NCBI GenBank assembly: GCA_013115125.1
Contig: JABANN010000565.1
Location: 1 to 20,888, forward strand
Length of the DNA stretch: 20,888 bases
Direction of reading: 5' to 3'
DNA from: Perkinsus olseni
Taxonomy: Eukaryota; Perkinsozoa; Perkinsida
The position numbers and the translations under genes were made by a program. Positions 8,538-18,549 of the stretch are shown here, one piece after another. The notes under the pieces are model-generated. The model searched no databases, was not told the origin of the DNA, and was given only the letters and a program-made list of their open reading frames with translations. The stretch's first letter is position 1. Each line of letters starts with the position of its first letter.

Positions 8538-9135
8538 GTAAATTACTATTAATATTATTGCAACCCCGTCAGCGAAGCTGTAGGGGTGTAAGATGACTTG
8601 AAAGTAGCCAACTTGAAGTACTATTATTACAACTACTAATACCTGCCCACTCACCAAGATCTGCGTTGCCAGTGCCCCAATCACGGTGCTTCTTACGGAA
8701 AGCACGGCGTGAACGCGGTGCCGTTGTGAGGATTGATAGAAGCTCGCTTTCTCAGGAAAGTCGCTGGCTGTGCTGGGGAGACTGCGCCCTAGTTTTTCAT
8801 TGCACAGCGGCCCACCTCCAGTGTCTATGTCTGGCATTGCTCGTGGCAGACGTACTTACTTGGTTCCGGCTCTGTGCCGCTCGTAGTGCTCATGCTTCTC
8901 AGTTGCTTTCCTGTTATGCTCTTGTTTGCCAGCTGCTGCAAGAATTGTGTGGAAGTCGGGAGTATGGCGCTCGAGGGCGTTAGGGTTGCCAGAAGTTACC
9001 AGCGCAGTCCACGGCAGTTGCCATTATTTTCTATCTGAGTTGGTCTTTGCTGTTCGCGTAGCACTAGCTTGCTTTCCCTCGGCTGCCCCGTCCCGCAAGA
9101 AATTTTCCGGCCGTCGACGGTCCATGAAGGCCTAG

Positions 9136-10760
9136 GGTAGCACAACCGCCAGGCGGATAGAAGAAAAACCAGAGTACTTTCAGTTATGCTTTGTGACTGC
9201 CGAAGTATGGGTAGAGGACATTCAAGCTAGGGAGAAAGTACTGGCACACAACTACTCAGCACACAGTCCACATCCAGGCTCCAATTGCGTTCTGTGGTGG
9301 GTTCGCAGGAGTACCTTCCTCGCGGTCCGCAGTCGGCCCTTCTTTCTCTCTCTCGTCTAAGGGAGTCCACCAGCACGATCGCAAATTCGACGTCCTCGCC
9401 CACCCTCCTGCCCTCGGGTGACCCGAGCGAGCCTCGGCATGCTGAGGTGACTGGAGCCTCGGTCATCATTATGGGAGTTGCTGTCATCTTATCCGCGGGC
9501 TGCATCTATGCGGTATTACGGATGGGCCGAGCTGGGAGGCAAGAGGCTGCTCCCACAGCTGTAGTGAAAAATCTTGCGCGTGCGGTTTGAGGGTGTATCT
9601 TTCTAGGGCACGTCAGATGGCGCGATGCTGGTGGCGTCTTGTGCGTCATGTGGGAGAGAGCAGTACATGCCGCGAATAGAAACGGCGGTGGCCTTCACTT
9701 GTTTCGAGTGTCGAAGGGCCAATCCGGTCCCATGGGTAGTCAGGGTAGCTGCAGACCGTGCAGGGAAAGGGCGTGGGTTCGATTCCCACAGGTTGCACCT
9801 CATCCTGTTGAGCAGACGGGGCCTTTGATGGAATATGAATTCACTCGGGTTAACAACACGTTCTTCAGAGTGAGCGGCCAGCGAGAGCACAACGCCTCCG
9901 AAAATCCAATCATTGTAAGATCGTCCTTCTCGGCGCAGTTTCGCTAGGCCCCCCGCGTCCTCAGATCACGCCGTTGGCTCCTATCATGGTGGGTCGGCCG
10001 GCGGAGGAGGAGAATGTGGATGTACCCTCCTGCACCATCTGCATGGTAGACTATCGTGAGGGTGGGGAAAAATGGAAATTTTCAGAGGAATTCTCGGAAG
10101 TGAGAGCGTATCTTTTCTCGGAAGCTCTGTGCCTTCCTAGGACGTAGGGATCTCAAGGTTGCAATGAAGGGCTTCGTAGCAGTTGATGCTGTTGAAGGAC
10201 GCTAGAGGCTTCCGGCTGTAGGCTGCACAGATTCGGACGTAGAATGCGTGGATCTGCGTAGCGGTAATCGCCACTGCAGGAAACAGACCGCCTGCGTGGA
10301 GGAAGTGCCCCTCATTTTTCGTGGCTCATGAGTAGCGCAAGGTGTGGTATTGCATCCTGTTGTGCAGTGACGGTGATTTCACCACATTCAAGCTCAGAGT
10401 AACCGTGCTTCTACTTCAGGACGCTCCCGGCGACTCAGTCGTCCTCCCCTGCGCCCACGGCGGCTTCTGTATTACCTGTATATCGGCTATAAAGCAATCA
10501 GGTGGGCAATCTCACGCCTGAGGCTTCGGGACTCTCCTTCAGGACGTCCGTACTGTCCTCAATGCCGGAAGTTGATAGACAGGGCAGTGCGGCTGGAGGA
10601 GATCAGCGATCGAGTTGCAAAGTGAGTATGTTTGAATGCCCCTGGAGTATTCTATTTATCCCACCCGCTCAACCTTGCACTTGGAAACCAACCTGACAGA
10701 TCGCCATTATCTGGTACACAGTTTTCGTTTACAATTCTCGCGCCTACGGTTTGCCTTTAG
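9136..10760 (+). CDS. Membrane-anchored RING-finger E3 ubiquitin ligase (5' end unresolved)
   Basis: Exons whose phases fit are 9136-9296, 9362-9560, 9607-9735, 9792-9869, 9965-10099, 10420-10501, 10543-10621 and 10700-10760. The product has a luminal-type region with EEKPEYFQLCFVTAEVW, a Ser/Thr-rich linker, a membrane helix VIIMGVAVILSAGCIYAVL, then a Cys4 pair (CASC and CFEC, 20-25 residues apart) and a C3HC4 RING: CTIC, then CAHGGFCITC, then CPQC. The RING cysteines and histidine all appear only when the introns at 10100-10419 and 10502-10542 are removed, which supports the model. RING domains recruit E2 enzymes to transfer ubiquitin; the membrane helix suggests a site on ER or other endomembranes. 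The final exon and stop at 10758-10760 are the weakest part. The Cys4 module before the RING is not one I can name. Confidence 0.8.
9736..9791 (+). other. 56-base intron ending in a T-arm-like hairpin
   Basis: This predicted intron (GTAGTC..CACAG) contains, right before the acceptor, the hairpin GTGGG-TTCGATT-CCCAC (9773-9789). The hairpin is a perfect tRNA T-arm with a B-box match GGTTCGATTCC. No acceptor stem, anticodon arm or D-arm is visible around it, so I do not call a tRNA. The exon frames on both sides (ending PVPW, starting VAPHPVEQ) join in phase 0. Confidence 0.5.
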
Positions 10761-11317
10761 GGGCGTCGAAATACGGTTGCCACCTCGACTGTAGCCGGGC
10801 ATGACTTCCATGTATCATCATCCGTTGTTGTTACCTCGTTCCAGTGTTCTGTTGAGTCCATTAGGGCAGGGGAGGACTTGGGTGTTCTGAGCGGGCGCTT
10901 CATTGTGGGCCCTGCGGGGGTCTCTGAAAGATTCGTTCGGAAAGTAGTGGTATTAGTTAGTAACTTTTAGTGATTAGTCGACTGAACGCGTGTGCCACAA
11001 AGAAAGGGCACGCCTGAGAGGCGACCTCGCGTAGGGTCCGGCCATAATTGTACTGGGAAGGTTGAGGCTTCGCCCTCTCTCTGGCATTAAGCGAGGGACG
11101 CGCGCTGAAGAAGGTTGGAGCTCTTCGCGCCTCTCTCGTGACGTGATTTCGCCATGTTACGGTATTATAAATTATATACTCCGATTTCAATATTTTCCAA
11201 TAATAACTATTGATTGGTAATTATTTCCGGAGAATATTGATTATTCGAGACGTGTAGCTGGTCCATCCCGGACTGTCCCTGTTGTAAGGTATAGATTTTC
11301 CTCATTGCTCGTTGCTC
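10761..11317. promoter_or_regulatory. Intergenic stretch with AT-rich inverted repeat upstream of the next gene
   Basis: No coding frame of note lies here. The segment 11150-11250 is much more AT-rich than its surroundings. It holds an inverted repeat with arms CAATATTTTCC (11188-11198) and GGAGAATATTG (11229-11239), 10 of 11 bases pairing. Inside it is a symmetric CCAAT / ATTGG pair. The right arm ends 78 bases before the ATG at 11318, a plausible promoter distance, but no factor can be named. Confidence 0.35.
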
Positions 11318-12607
11318 ATGACTACTGCTGCTGCAGACGGTGATCCCCACAGTAGTGCTGCGTCGAGCAGCACTAAGAGGTCGGTCAGCAGTATGGCTAC
11401 CGCTCCTGATGTCGCTCCCTTGACTAAGCTATATGACCTGCAGAAAAGGAGGCAGCGAGCTAGGTAATAATAGGGGATAGATGGGCGTTCTACATCACAC
11501 AGTGATACCTGCTGGACTGGGCATGGCCCATAGCATGGGAATATCATGTTTCTCGAGCCTTGTCTCACGTGCTCGTCAGCTAGTCGCGGATGGATCGTTA
11601 CCACTTACTGTGTCTGACCATCTACTACCCTCTGTACGAGCGTACATCCGCCTAGGGGACGTGCGCGCCTCGAGTAACGGTATATTCTTGCCACTGCGCT
11701 TCATACATAGCATCCTTCCGAGTGTGCTTTCCTACACCATCACGATCCTCAGAATCTTCTTTGACCTTCCGTACCACTTTTCTACCTACTTCGCTCGTGT
11801 TACCTGTTTGCAGATTCATCCGGGAACGCTTCGAATTTACCTCGGGTAGAATGTCTTTGACTGGGAAGTTCGTGATTTCTTATTTGTTGTGAAATTGTGT
11901 CCTCGGCTTGTCAGAGAAAGTCGTCGCATGATGGCAGCCTCCAGCTACCCTAGTACCGCAACAAGCCCTTACTACCCGGCCAGCGAGTATGGTGGTGGTA
12001 GCAGCTACAGCGTGATTAGCTATCCCCGGGGAGCGACTCCGGAGGGGTCCGCCATCACCTCACGATCGTCCTATGCTCCTGTAGTGCTCCCCCACTTATC
12101 CCTACAGAAGGCTATGTAATCTGGTCAGGTTCTTACACCTAGTCCCACATCCCGCTCGGAAATGCGCAGCATGTAGGTTGGGGGTCTGGGAATCTTAGGT
12201 TGAAGCATGGAAGATACGCAATAGCATACACTCTGACCAATGATGTACAGGTATTCTCCAGAGTATTCCGGTCCGGTAATGCTACCGAGGGTTGGAGTCC
12301 CTCTGCCTCCTGAGATTTCTGGCCGATACTACTATGGCATGACAGAGGTAGTAAAGATACTCTCGCACGCACAAGATTTTCCCTCGTCGTGCATCATCGC
12401 CTCTCGTCTTCGATGTATGCTATTTATACTGGTCACCCTCCTCAGGAGCTCGCTGCCCCTCCGCCGCCCCAGAACGTGAAAGCCTTCGCCCCACCCTATA
12501 GAGAGACTGTGGTCGCCGGCATTACTGATGGCATTGCTGAGGAGCCGGAGCCATCGCGTGTACCACCAAGCATCGCAAAGGAGTTATCAGCTCCTCGAAA
12601 ATGGTGA
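11318..12607 (+). CDS. Tyr/Pro/Ser-rich protein of unknown function, spliced
   Basis: ATG 11318 opens an exon ending at 11463 (phase 2). After a 350-base intron comes 11814-11867, then a 47-base intron, then 11915 onward. The joined frame runs through a basic segment (YDLQKRRQRARFIRERFEF) and into a low-complexity region with repeated SY, YYP and YGGGSSY. That frame reaches TAA at 12117-12119. Two further exons with the same flavour, 12251-12347 (YSPEYSGPVMLPRVGVPLPP) and 12446-12607 (AAPPPPQNV..., stop TGA), fit each other in phase 0, but I could not find the donor that links them to the earlier part. Either the gene ends at 12119 or one intron is missed. No domain, signal peptide or membrane segment is seen; the Tyr/Pro richness suggests a structural or disordered protein. 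Confidence 0.6.
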
Positions 12608-13549
12608 ACGACAACGCACGTTCATTCCTGATTTCAAAAATACGGAATTATTCCGCGCTGCTGTTGTCTATACGTACCGGGCCGATCGTCCTATTGTTGT
12701 TCCTTGTAGTGCACGTGTACGATTACGACCATTGCCAGCGGCTCGGTCATTAATATTTCCGCGATAAGTACAAGCCCTTCTCTTGAAGGAATACCCTTTT
12801 TTTCTCACCTCCCGACTCTGCCGTAGTACGCTGGCCGTAGCTACTCATAATAATAATACTAGTCTCCTCATCCTCAGCTTCTTAGTTTTGTTATCAGTCA
12901 TCTTCGGGCGGTGTGGGAGTTTAGAGTCCAAGGTCGACAGTACGGTCTAGTTAGGCTAGCAACTCGGATGATGTTTTTCGTGGCGGAACGGTTAAGCCCG
13001 ATGAATGAGGTCTGTCCTTTACGCCAGGAATCTTCCATCTTCAGGGTAATCACGCGAGACGAAGTCAGGTGCAGCTTAGATAAGTGTTTCTTTGATTCCT
13101 ACGAACAGGCTGGAGCCTGCAATTGTCGGAAACCCCGCGCGAACATGGTCTGCCATTGAACTCCTCGAGCTACGATGGCGATACGTGAGATGTAATCCAA
13201 GATTCGGTTATGAGTTTCGGTGAAGGTCGAATCCTCGCAAGTTCACGATGCTTTTACTCGACTGGGATTGCCGTTGGCAATTACTGGACTGCAAGGCTCT
13301 CGCGGAAATTGTATGAGTTGTGGTAGTTTTGGTACTCGAATACCTTCCCCCGGCTTACTCGTATTTCCTCATGCCTGTCCCTACTACGACACATTTTCTT
13401 TCGTCGTTTGTCCCTCGCACTCTTCCGCGACTAGAACCGTAGCTGTTTCGGTTCGCGCTCTTGCCTGGCTCCTGAGAGGTCTCCACTGGAACCTCCTCGA
13501 GCCGGGCAGGCAAGTCCTTCAGTCACTCAATAGTCGTTGAACTGTTTCT
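12608..13549. other. Intergenic stretch between the Tyr/Pro-rich gene and the LRR gene
   Basis: I see no convincing gene. A frame at 13220-13540 begins at GTG, is open for 106 codons and has scattered Cys, but its composition is not convincing. Minor structure: an inverted repeat ATTGCC/GGCAAT near 13268 and long-range arms CTTGCCTG/CAGGCAAG near 13460-13514. The stretch should include a 3' UTR and the promoter of the next gene. Confidence 0.45.
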
Positions 13550-16204
13550 ATGCTGAACTCCCTCACAGCATCGCCAAGTGCTCCAGAAGCATTCCCGATG
13601 CCCGATTTGAAGGGGTATGATGATGGCCAACCCGGGTGGGGCTGTGAGTCAGGCAGATACGGCAAGATGCTCTACAGCGGCACCCTGCTGCCTAACAGGG
13701 AGTGGGTGGAGGCGAAAAAGCAGCGGTTACTCTCTGGCCGTGCTGAGCTCGGACAGCCCGAACAGGAGGAAGTCAGGGAAAGGGTAGGGTGGGGTATACG
13801 GCTGTGTGAAGATATCTTCGACATTACGCGTATCTTACTAGGGTCGACCTATCGATGGAAATGTTGTTGACATCCCGGTATATGCTCTCTCCGGCATTCC
13901 CTATCCTAGGCCGCCAGAAGTTGACACTACATCATCACAGCTAGCAGAGGAGGAGGACCATCGTCAACGATAGCGGCCTCTCTGAGCAGGTACCGCTGTC
14001 GTCATCTGGTCGGACTCTACCGCCCTGTCCAGCCCTTGACGAGGCGCTACGAAGAGGCACTCCCTTATCCGCGGACATGGTGATACTGCTACCTGTGGTG
14101 GTGGACGCCCGACAGGCGTCACCCCTACATTATCAGACACTTCTCTATTCTTTAAGCGAGCCCTTACTCAAGCTGGACTTGAGTGGCTGCCATCGGGCCA
14201 TCTCTGCCACCACCTTCGACCAGCTTGCCCAGAGCCTTCCAGTGCCACTCAGATCGCTGCGGGAGCTCAACCTAACGTGAGGGTTAACTCGGCACCTATT
14301 CTCGTATTGTGGAGGATAGAGACGGCTTCGTAAAAAACGCTATTGATGTCGCACGGTTCGTTGCTTCGGCAAGAGGGCTATAGCTTGGCAGCGTTATCGT
14401 TATAGTGCTCCCCCTCCTGCACTCCGTCGAATTGTCTATGGACCGTAGAAACAGTCGTCGGTCGTCCGCTCCACACTGTGAAGCGAAGAGTTGAGCAGCT
14501 CCGAAGATAACAAGAAATACTCTGGTTCCGTAGCTGTGACGTGCTGCGGTGTGATGCCCGTAGCCCGTACCATTCGATAGTCCGTACTTTTCTCATCCCT
14601 ACTTCTCACGATCGCCTGCTCAGGTCCACCTACTTCACAAGCTCCTTTCTATTAGCCCTGCTAGGTTCCTGCAGATATTCCCTTCAGGACCTCACACTCG
14701 AGGCGGGCCGAATTTCGGGGGCTGTTGATGGCGCTGTGGCTGCACTGTCGTCAGCACAGGCGCTCAAGTGGGAGAATTGGGAAGAGCTTGCTTTTTGGTG
14801 GATGAATTTCGCAAATTTCTTCGCGGTTTCGATAGCAATCGAGAAGGGTACGTGAAAAAAGTTATTATAATTTCGGTTATCATTATCACATTAATGAAAA
14901 GTACATTCACATTGCATGTTGATTATTAATGACGGAGAATGGCGAGTTAAGTAGGTGATTTTACGGAATTTTTTCGGAATTTTACGGAATTTTACGCGAT
15001 TTTACGCATTAATTTTACGCAACTTTACGTAGATGCATAGGTTGATACCCGAACTACAGCGCCGAAACACTTTGACGAAACTGCGACTGCCGGGATACGC
15101 ATTTGACGAGGAGATTCAACCGCCGTCCAAGTGCCATAACAGTCGTGTGGCTCAGACACCTCAACCTTCGGGGTCTCCCGAGACTTTCTCCCTCCACCAT
15201 TTCTGCTTGCGGAAATCTCGCCTTACTTGAGTACCTCTACCTGGGCCACAACAGCGCTGCTCTCACGGATGGAGCTGTGGTGACTCTCGCTCGAGGAGTC
15301 AGGAGACTGCGAGTGGTGGATCTCGCCGGGCAAGTGGAAGCATCCTCGAAGTGTCACCGCTGTGTGACCACTCCCTCCTACTCCAGGGCCTCCTCTCTCC
15401 TGACCACCGCGGGTCTCCACGAACTCTGCTCTCATCATCCACAATTAGAGACGCTGGATATCGGCCAGGCTGCGGGGTTGACAGATGAAGTGACTGTGAT
15501 GATGATAGTCCCGAGTATCATCAGACCGTGGCCTTCAGGAGCAACTCTCATCATGTCTGGCCTGCTGCGAGGAGCTCGTCAGCCTTGACATCAGCGCATG
15601 CCCAGGGCTTACCGATAGGGTCCTGAAATCGATCCCGAGGTGGGGCTGTTCCTGCACAACGAGAGGTCCGCTCGCGCATTCCTGTGTGGACGGCGGCGGC
15701 GGCGGCCATCCACTTCTCACAGGTCCTGTTTGCAGACTCTCCGTCTCTGCTACGCGGCCTCTGGTGTCACCTACCAGGCCCTTGTTGAATTCGTTCGCGA
15801 TTGCCCGCGGCTGACGCACCTTGATCTCACCGGCTGTGAGTGCTTGCGACAGACCGATGCTGTTCTGAGCTTGCTTTCTGAGGCCGGCACGGCGAAGCTG
15901 CAGGAGTGAGGGCGTCTGAGTTCACGTTGACCTGCTGCTGCCACCGGGCTTAGGCTGATCCTCACTCGCGCTCCTGACCTTGTGGACGACGGGAAATTGG
16001 AGAAACTTTTTCCGCGAGAGCGCGTAATTTGGTCGCCGATGCCTTCCGATGGGGAAGAACCTTTTCAACTGGTGAGTATAGGCTACTGGTGGCTGCGGGA
16101 ATATTGGAGATCATCAGATATGCCCTCTGAGTAGAGGGGCTAAGAAGGGCAAGGGGAAGAAGAAGGGAGCTAAGGCAGGCGGGAAGAAGAAAAAGAAGAA
16201 GTGA
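13550..16204 (+). CDS. Leucine-rich-repeat protein of the FBXL/AMN1 type with poly-lysine tail
   Basis: Exons I can phase: 13550-13783, 13842 to about 13930-13970 (donor unsure), 13990-14276, 14675-14767, 15041-15130, 15156-15489 (perhaps with an internal 36-base intron at 15351-15386), 15539-15639, 15723-15905, 15954-16071 and 16118-16204. The product carries a ladder of LRR units of the cysteine-containing type: LLKLDLSGC, LRELNLT, LTKLRLPG, LRHLNLRG, LLEYLYLG, LETLDIGQAAGLTDE, LVSLDISACPGLTD, LTHLDLTGCECL and LQELILTRAPDLVDD. These resemble F-box/LRR and AMN1 proteins, which bind substrates for SCF ligases or act as scaffolds. No F-box was recognised in the about 150 N-terminal residues. 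The last exon encodes a run of Lys, Gly and Ala ending in six Lys. One junction (15131-15155) would need an intron of only 25 bases, so the model is uncertain there. Confidence 0.78.
14277..14674 (+). other. Long intron of the LRR gene
   Basis: The donor GTGAGG follows the LRR unit LRELNLT and the acceptor TCCTGCAG precedes an exon that continues an LRR-like frame in phase 2. At 398 bases it is far longer than the 46-58-base introns of the same gene. Nothing recognisable lies inside; a 72-codon open frame on the minus strand (14378-14596) has no support. Confidence 0.5.
14958..15029 (+). repeat. Seven ~10-base repeats of ATTTTACGGA type inside an LRR-gene intron
   Basis: The unit ATTTTACGNN recurs about seven times in direct orientation with small length changes. 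It ends about ten bases before the acceptor of the intron 14768-15040. The stretch is strongly T-rich on the coding strand and so doubles as an extended pyrimidine tract broken by ACG. The upstream part of the same intron (14860-14950) is AT-rich without the repeat. Confidence 0.75.
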
Positions 16205-16208
16205 CAGC

Positions 16209-18549
16209 ATGGTGCAGCTGCTGCTGTTGTTGAACACGAAAGCTGTTGGGTTCATCGCAACTGCCGGGCTTTGAGTCATTCGCTGCACTACCGGGCACTA
16301 ACCTATTCCTCTGACTCAGAGGCTCTGAGAGTGCGGAGATCTCCGCAGGGGACATCCCTTCTACAGATTCGAGAACCTTCCCCTGGTCCAAGTAGCTTCC
16401 GAGAGCGCAGCTCTGGTGCGCTTTCTTGCGTGTATCATCCGGCGAGATGGGCCCTGTATATCATGTGTATCGAAGGAGCGTCCTCCGGCAACAGTCACCC
16501 TGGGTCGAAAGAGTGTGATCATCGTGGCCATCAGTCGCATTCTGAATTTAAATTTCCCATCCCGATCGTTCAGGGAGCCCGGGTCATCATCATTCGGAGC
16601 AGCCGTTCTCACTTTATATATGACCTCGGTCCCTCTGCTCTACGCTCGGAGTATCCTCGAGCTCGAGCCCTACCAACTCGTCGGCCTCTGCAAAAGCGCT
16701 GCCGCTGCCCGTGTCCAGGACCCAAGGTTCTGGGAGATGGTCAGACATCGACTGACCGCCTGGAGTAAGCCTTTAACGATATCATTCACTCTCTTTCGCA
16801 CTTCCATCGTCAGGCCCGTACACCCTCACTCCCTCTCAACTCGCGAGCGTTCTCTCGAGCGTCATCCGTGTAGCCATCCCCCGTAAATCAGGACAGCGTC
16901 CTCCTGCCAAGACGGCCGCGGCTCATCTGCGAGACCCCATGAGGCTCGAAAACGTGTCCGCTGAGTTCGCTGAATTCGCTTGCAAGTTGGTGGAGGTCAG
17001 CGTGATGGCCACGTCGCCACCGAGAGCCGTGCTAGTCTCTCTGGCGGATTCCCTGATCACCTTGGGAGTCGATCCCCGGAGTCCAGGGGCCCGGTATCTT
17101 CTGCTGAGTATCCTTTCGGGCGCGCGCTCACTGAACCCAGGCGACTCCTGCCGGTTTCTGTCTATCCTGCACAAGACAGGTTTGCCACTGCCAGAAGAAA
17201 TCGTCCAACGGGTGGTGACGACCGAAGGTGAAGGGCTGGATATGGATGAGCTCTCGCTTGCATACGAGACAACGAGGGAGCAGGCGTTAGGGAAATGGCT
17301 AGAGAGCAAGAGTTTGCAAGAGTGGACGCCAGCCGTTATACTCCGAGTAGCCCCCTGCTGTAGCAGCGCTCCACTCGCGAATACAATAGCGAGGGCTGCT
17401 CTGGAGCATCGGAAAAGAGTTTACTTTCACGAGGAGGGCTGCGACCTGGAAGCCTTCGTCATCGGTGTCATGCATCGTCACGCTGTGAAGCAGGATCTGC
17501 ACATAGGTGGGTCTCCGGCGTAGACCTCCCCTGTGGTATCGATCCGCCCTCAGAGCTGTGCTCCTGGTTGAACACACTAGTAGGACGCCAGTTGGCGACA
17601 TTTCGACAGCCTCATCTTGTTCTACGGGGTATGAAGCCTTCCAAGTGCTCCCGATACGAGGGGAGGTGGGCGGATGAGATCAGCAATGTGAGTATGGATC
17701 GGACTGTTACATCGCCGTTGTTGGTACCGAACTCTGTAAACGCGGTCGCGTGGGAGTCGTACCTAATTTTTCGCAACTCTCAAGCGCTCATCGTAGCTAT
17801 AATATTGGAATTACTCTGATAGAATGTTTAGTTCACCCATAGTAGCCGCGGATCGGAGACCAGCGCCAATTCGACGGCGTTCGTTGAAATGGTTGAGAGT
17901 TGCGTTTCAGAGCCTGCTGGAAAACATAGCCCGTCTGCTAGATCCAGACCGCCAAGAAAAGCCAGCCTCGGCCGTGGTTCTGGAGCTTGCCGTTGCAGCG
18001 GCAGAGGCCCTCGCCCTAGCCAAGAATCATGAGGTGAGTGCTTAACCGGCGGCAAGGTTTCTCATTCCCACCTTCAGATCACTTTGAGCTCGGCAGCGGC
18101 CGCCATCTTGGACTCGGTCTCTGCGGCGGCCCGCGACAGCGTTTGGGAGATTCCGATAGATCGCATGCCCGACCTCCTCCTGGCAGTGTTCTCGCTCGAT
18201 CTCGAAGGCGGTGAGGACCACAGCTTGTCTTATCAAGTAGGAGCCCCTCAAGCTCTCCTCCACGAAGAAAGCCTTCCGGACTGGTAATGCATCATCCTCA
18301 GGTTAGTTCAGTGTTCCTTCGGGCGTGCGAGAGGTGGTTGATGATTCTCAAGCAGAAGGAGAGCTTAGCCGTCGAAGAAGCAGAGCTTCTCACTGAGTTC
18401 CTCGAGGTCGAGTCTCAGCCAGCGTCGCGCCTGTTGAGGTTTTCCCATCCCAGGTGCTCGACGAGGTCGGCTACTCCTATGAAGAGCTCACAGCAGCTGC
18501 CAAGGGAATGGATGATGAGGATGAGGAAGAAGATGCAGTGCATGAGTAG
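16209..18549 (+). CDS. Alpha-helical-repeat protein of unknown function, acidic C-terminus
   Basis: Well-phased exons are about 16350-16764, 16814-17506, 17554-17687, 17911-18033, 18078-18236, 18302-18406 and 18454-18549, with introns of 44-65 bases except 17688-17910. The 5' end is unsettled: an ATG at 16209 opens a Leu-rich start (MVQLLLLLNTKAVG) but its splice to the next exon could not be fixed. The product is almost wholly predicted helix, with paired-helix units such as PYQLVGLCKSAAAARV, LTPSQLASVLSSVIRVAI and VVLELAVAAAEALALA. This resembles the repeat proteins (FAST-kinase or OPR-like) that bind organelle RNA in protists. No RAP domain is seen, so that role is only a guess. The chain ends in a run of Asp and Glu before TAG. 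The start may lie 4 bases after the LRR stop. Confidence 0.65.

Noticed and set aside
8475-8837. Minus-strand frame with two hydrophobic stretches
   Set aside because: It is the reverse of the + strand membrane exon at 8310-8537 and of AT-rich intron DNA; hydrophobicity on both strands is explained by composition.
9725-9797. Complete tRNA gene
   Set aside because: Only the T-arm is present. No pairing 5' acceptor strand, anticodon arm or A-box is found at the right distance.
11334-11375. Inverted repeat AGTGCTGC/GCAGCACT as part of the palindrome system
   Set aside because: It falls in a Ser/Ala-rich exon where GCT/AGC/AGT codons readily create such pairs, and it has a five-base loop unlike the one-base-loop class.
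13220-13540. 106-codon + strand frame with scattered cysteines
   Set aside because: It starts at GTG, has no ATG in a fitting place, and has no splice or family support.
15690-15706. CGG repeat as a coding poly-Arg or poly-Gly tract
   Set aside because: It lies in a predicted 83-base intron (15640-15722); the LRR frame continues only when this segment is removed.
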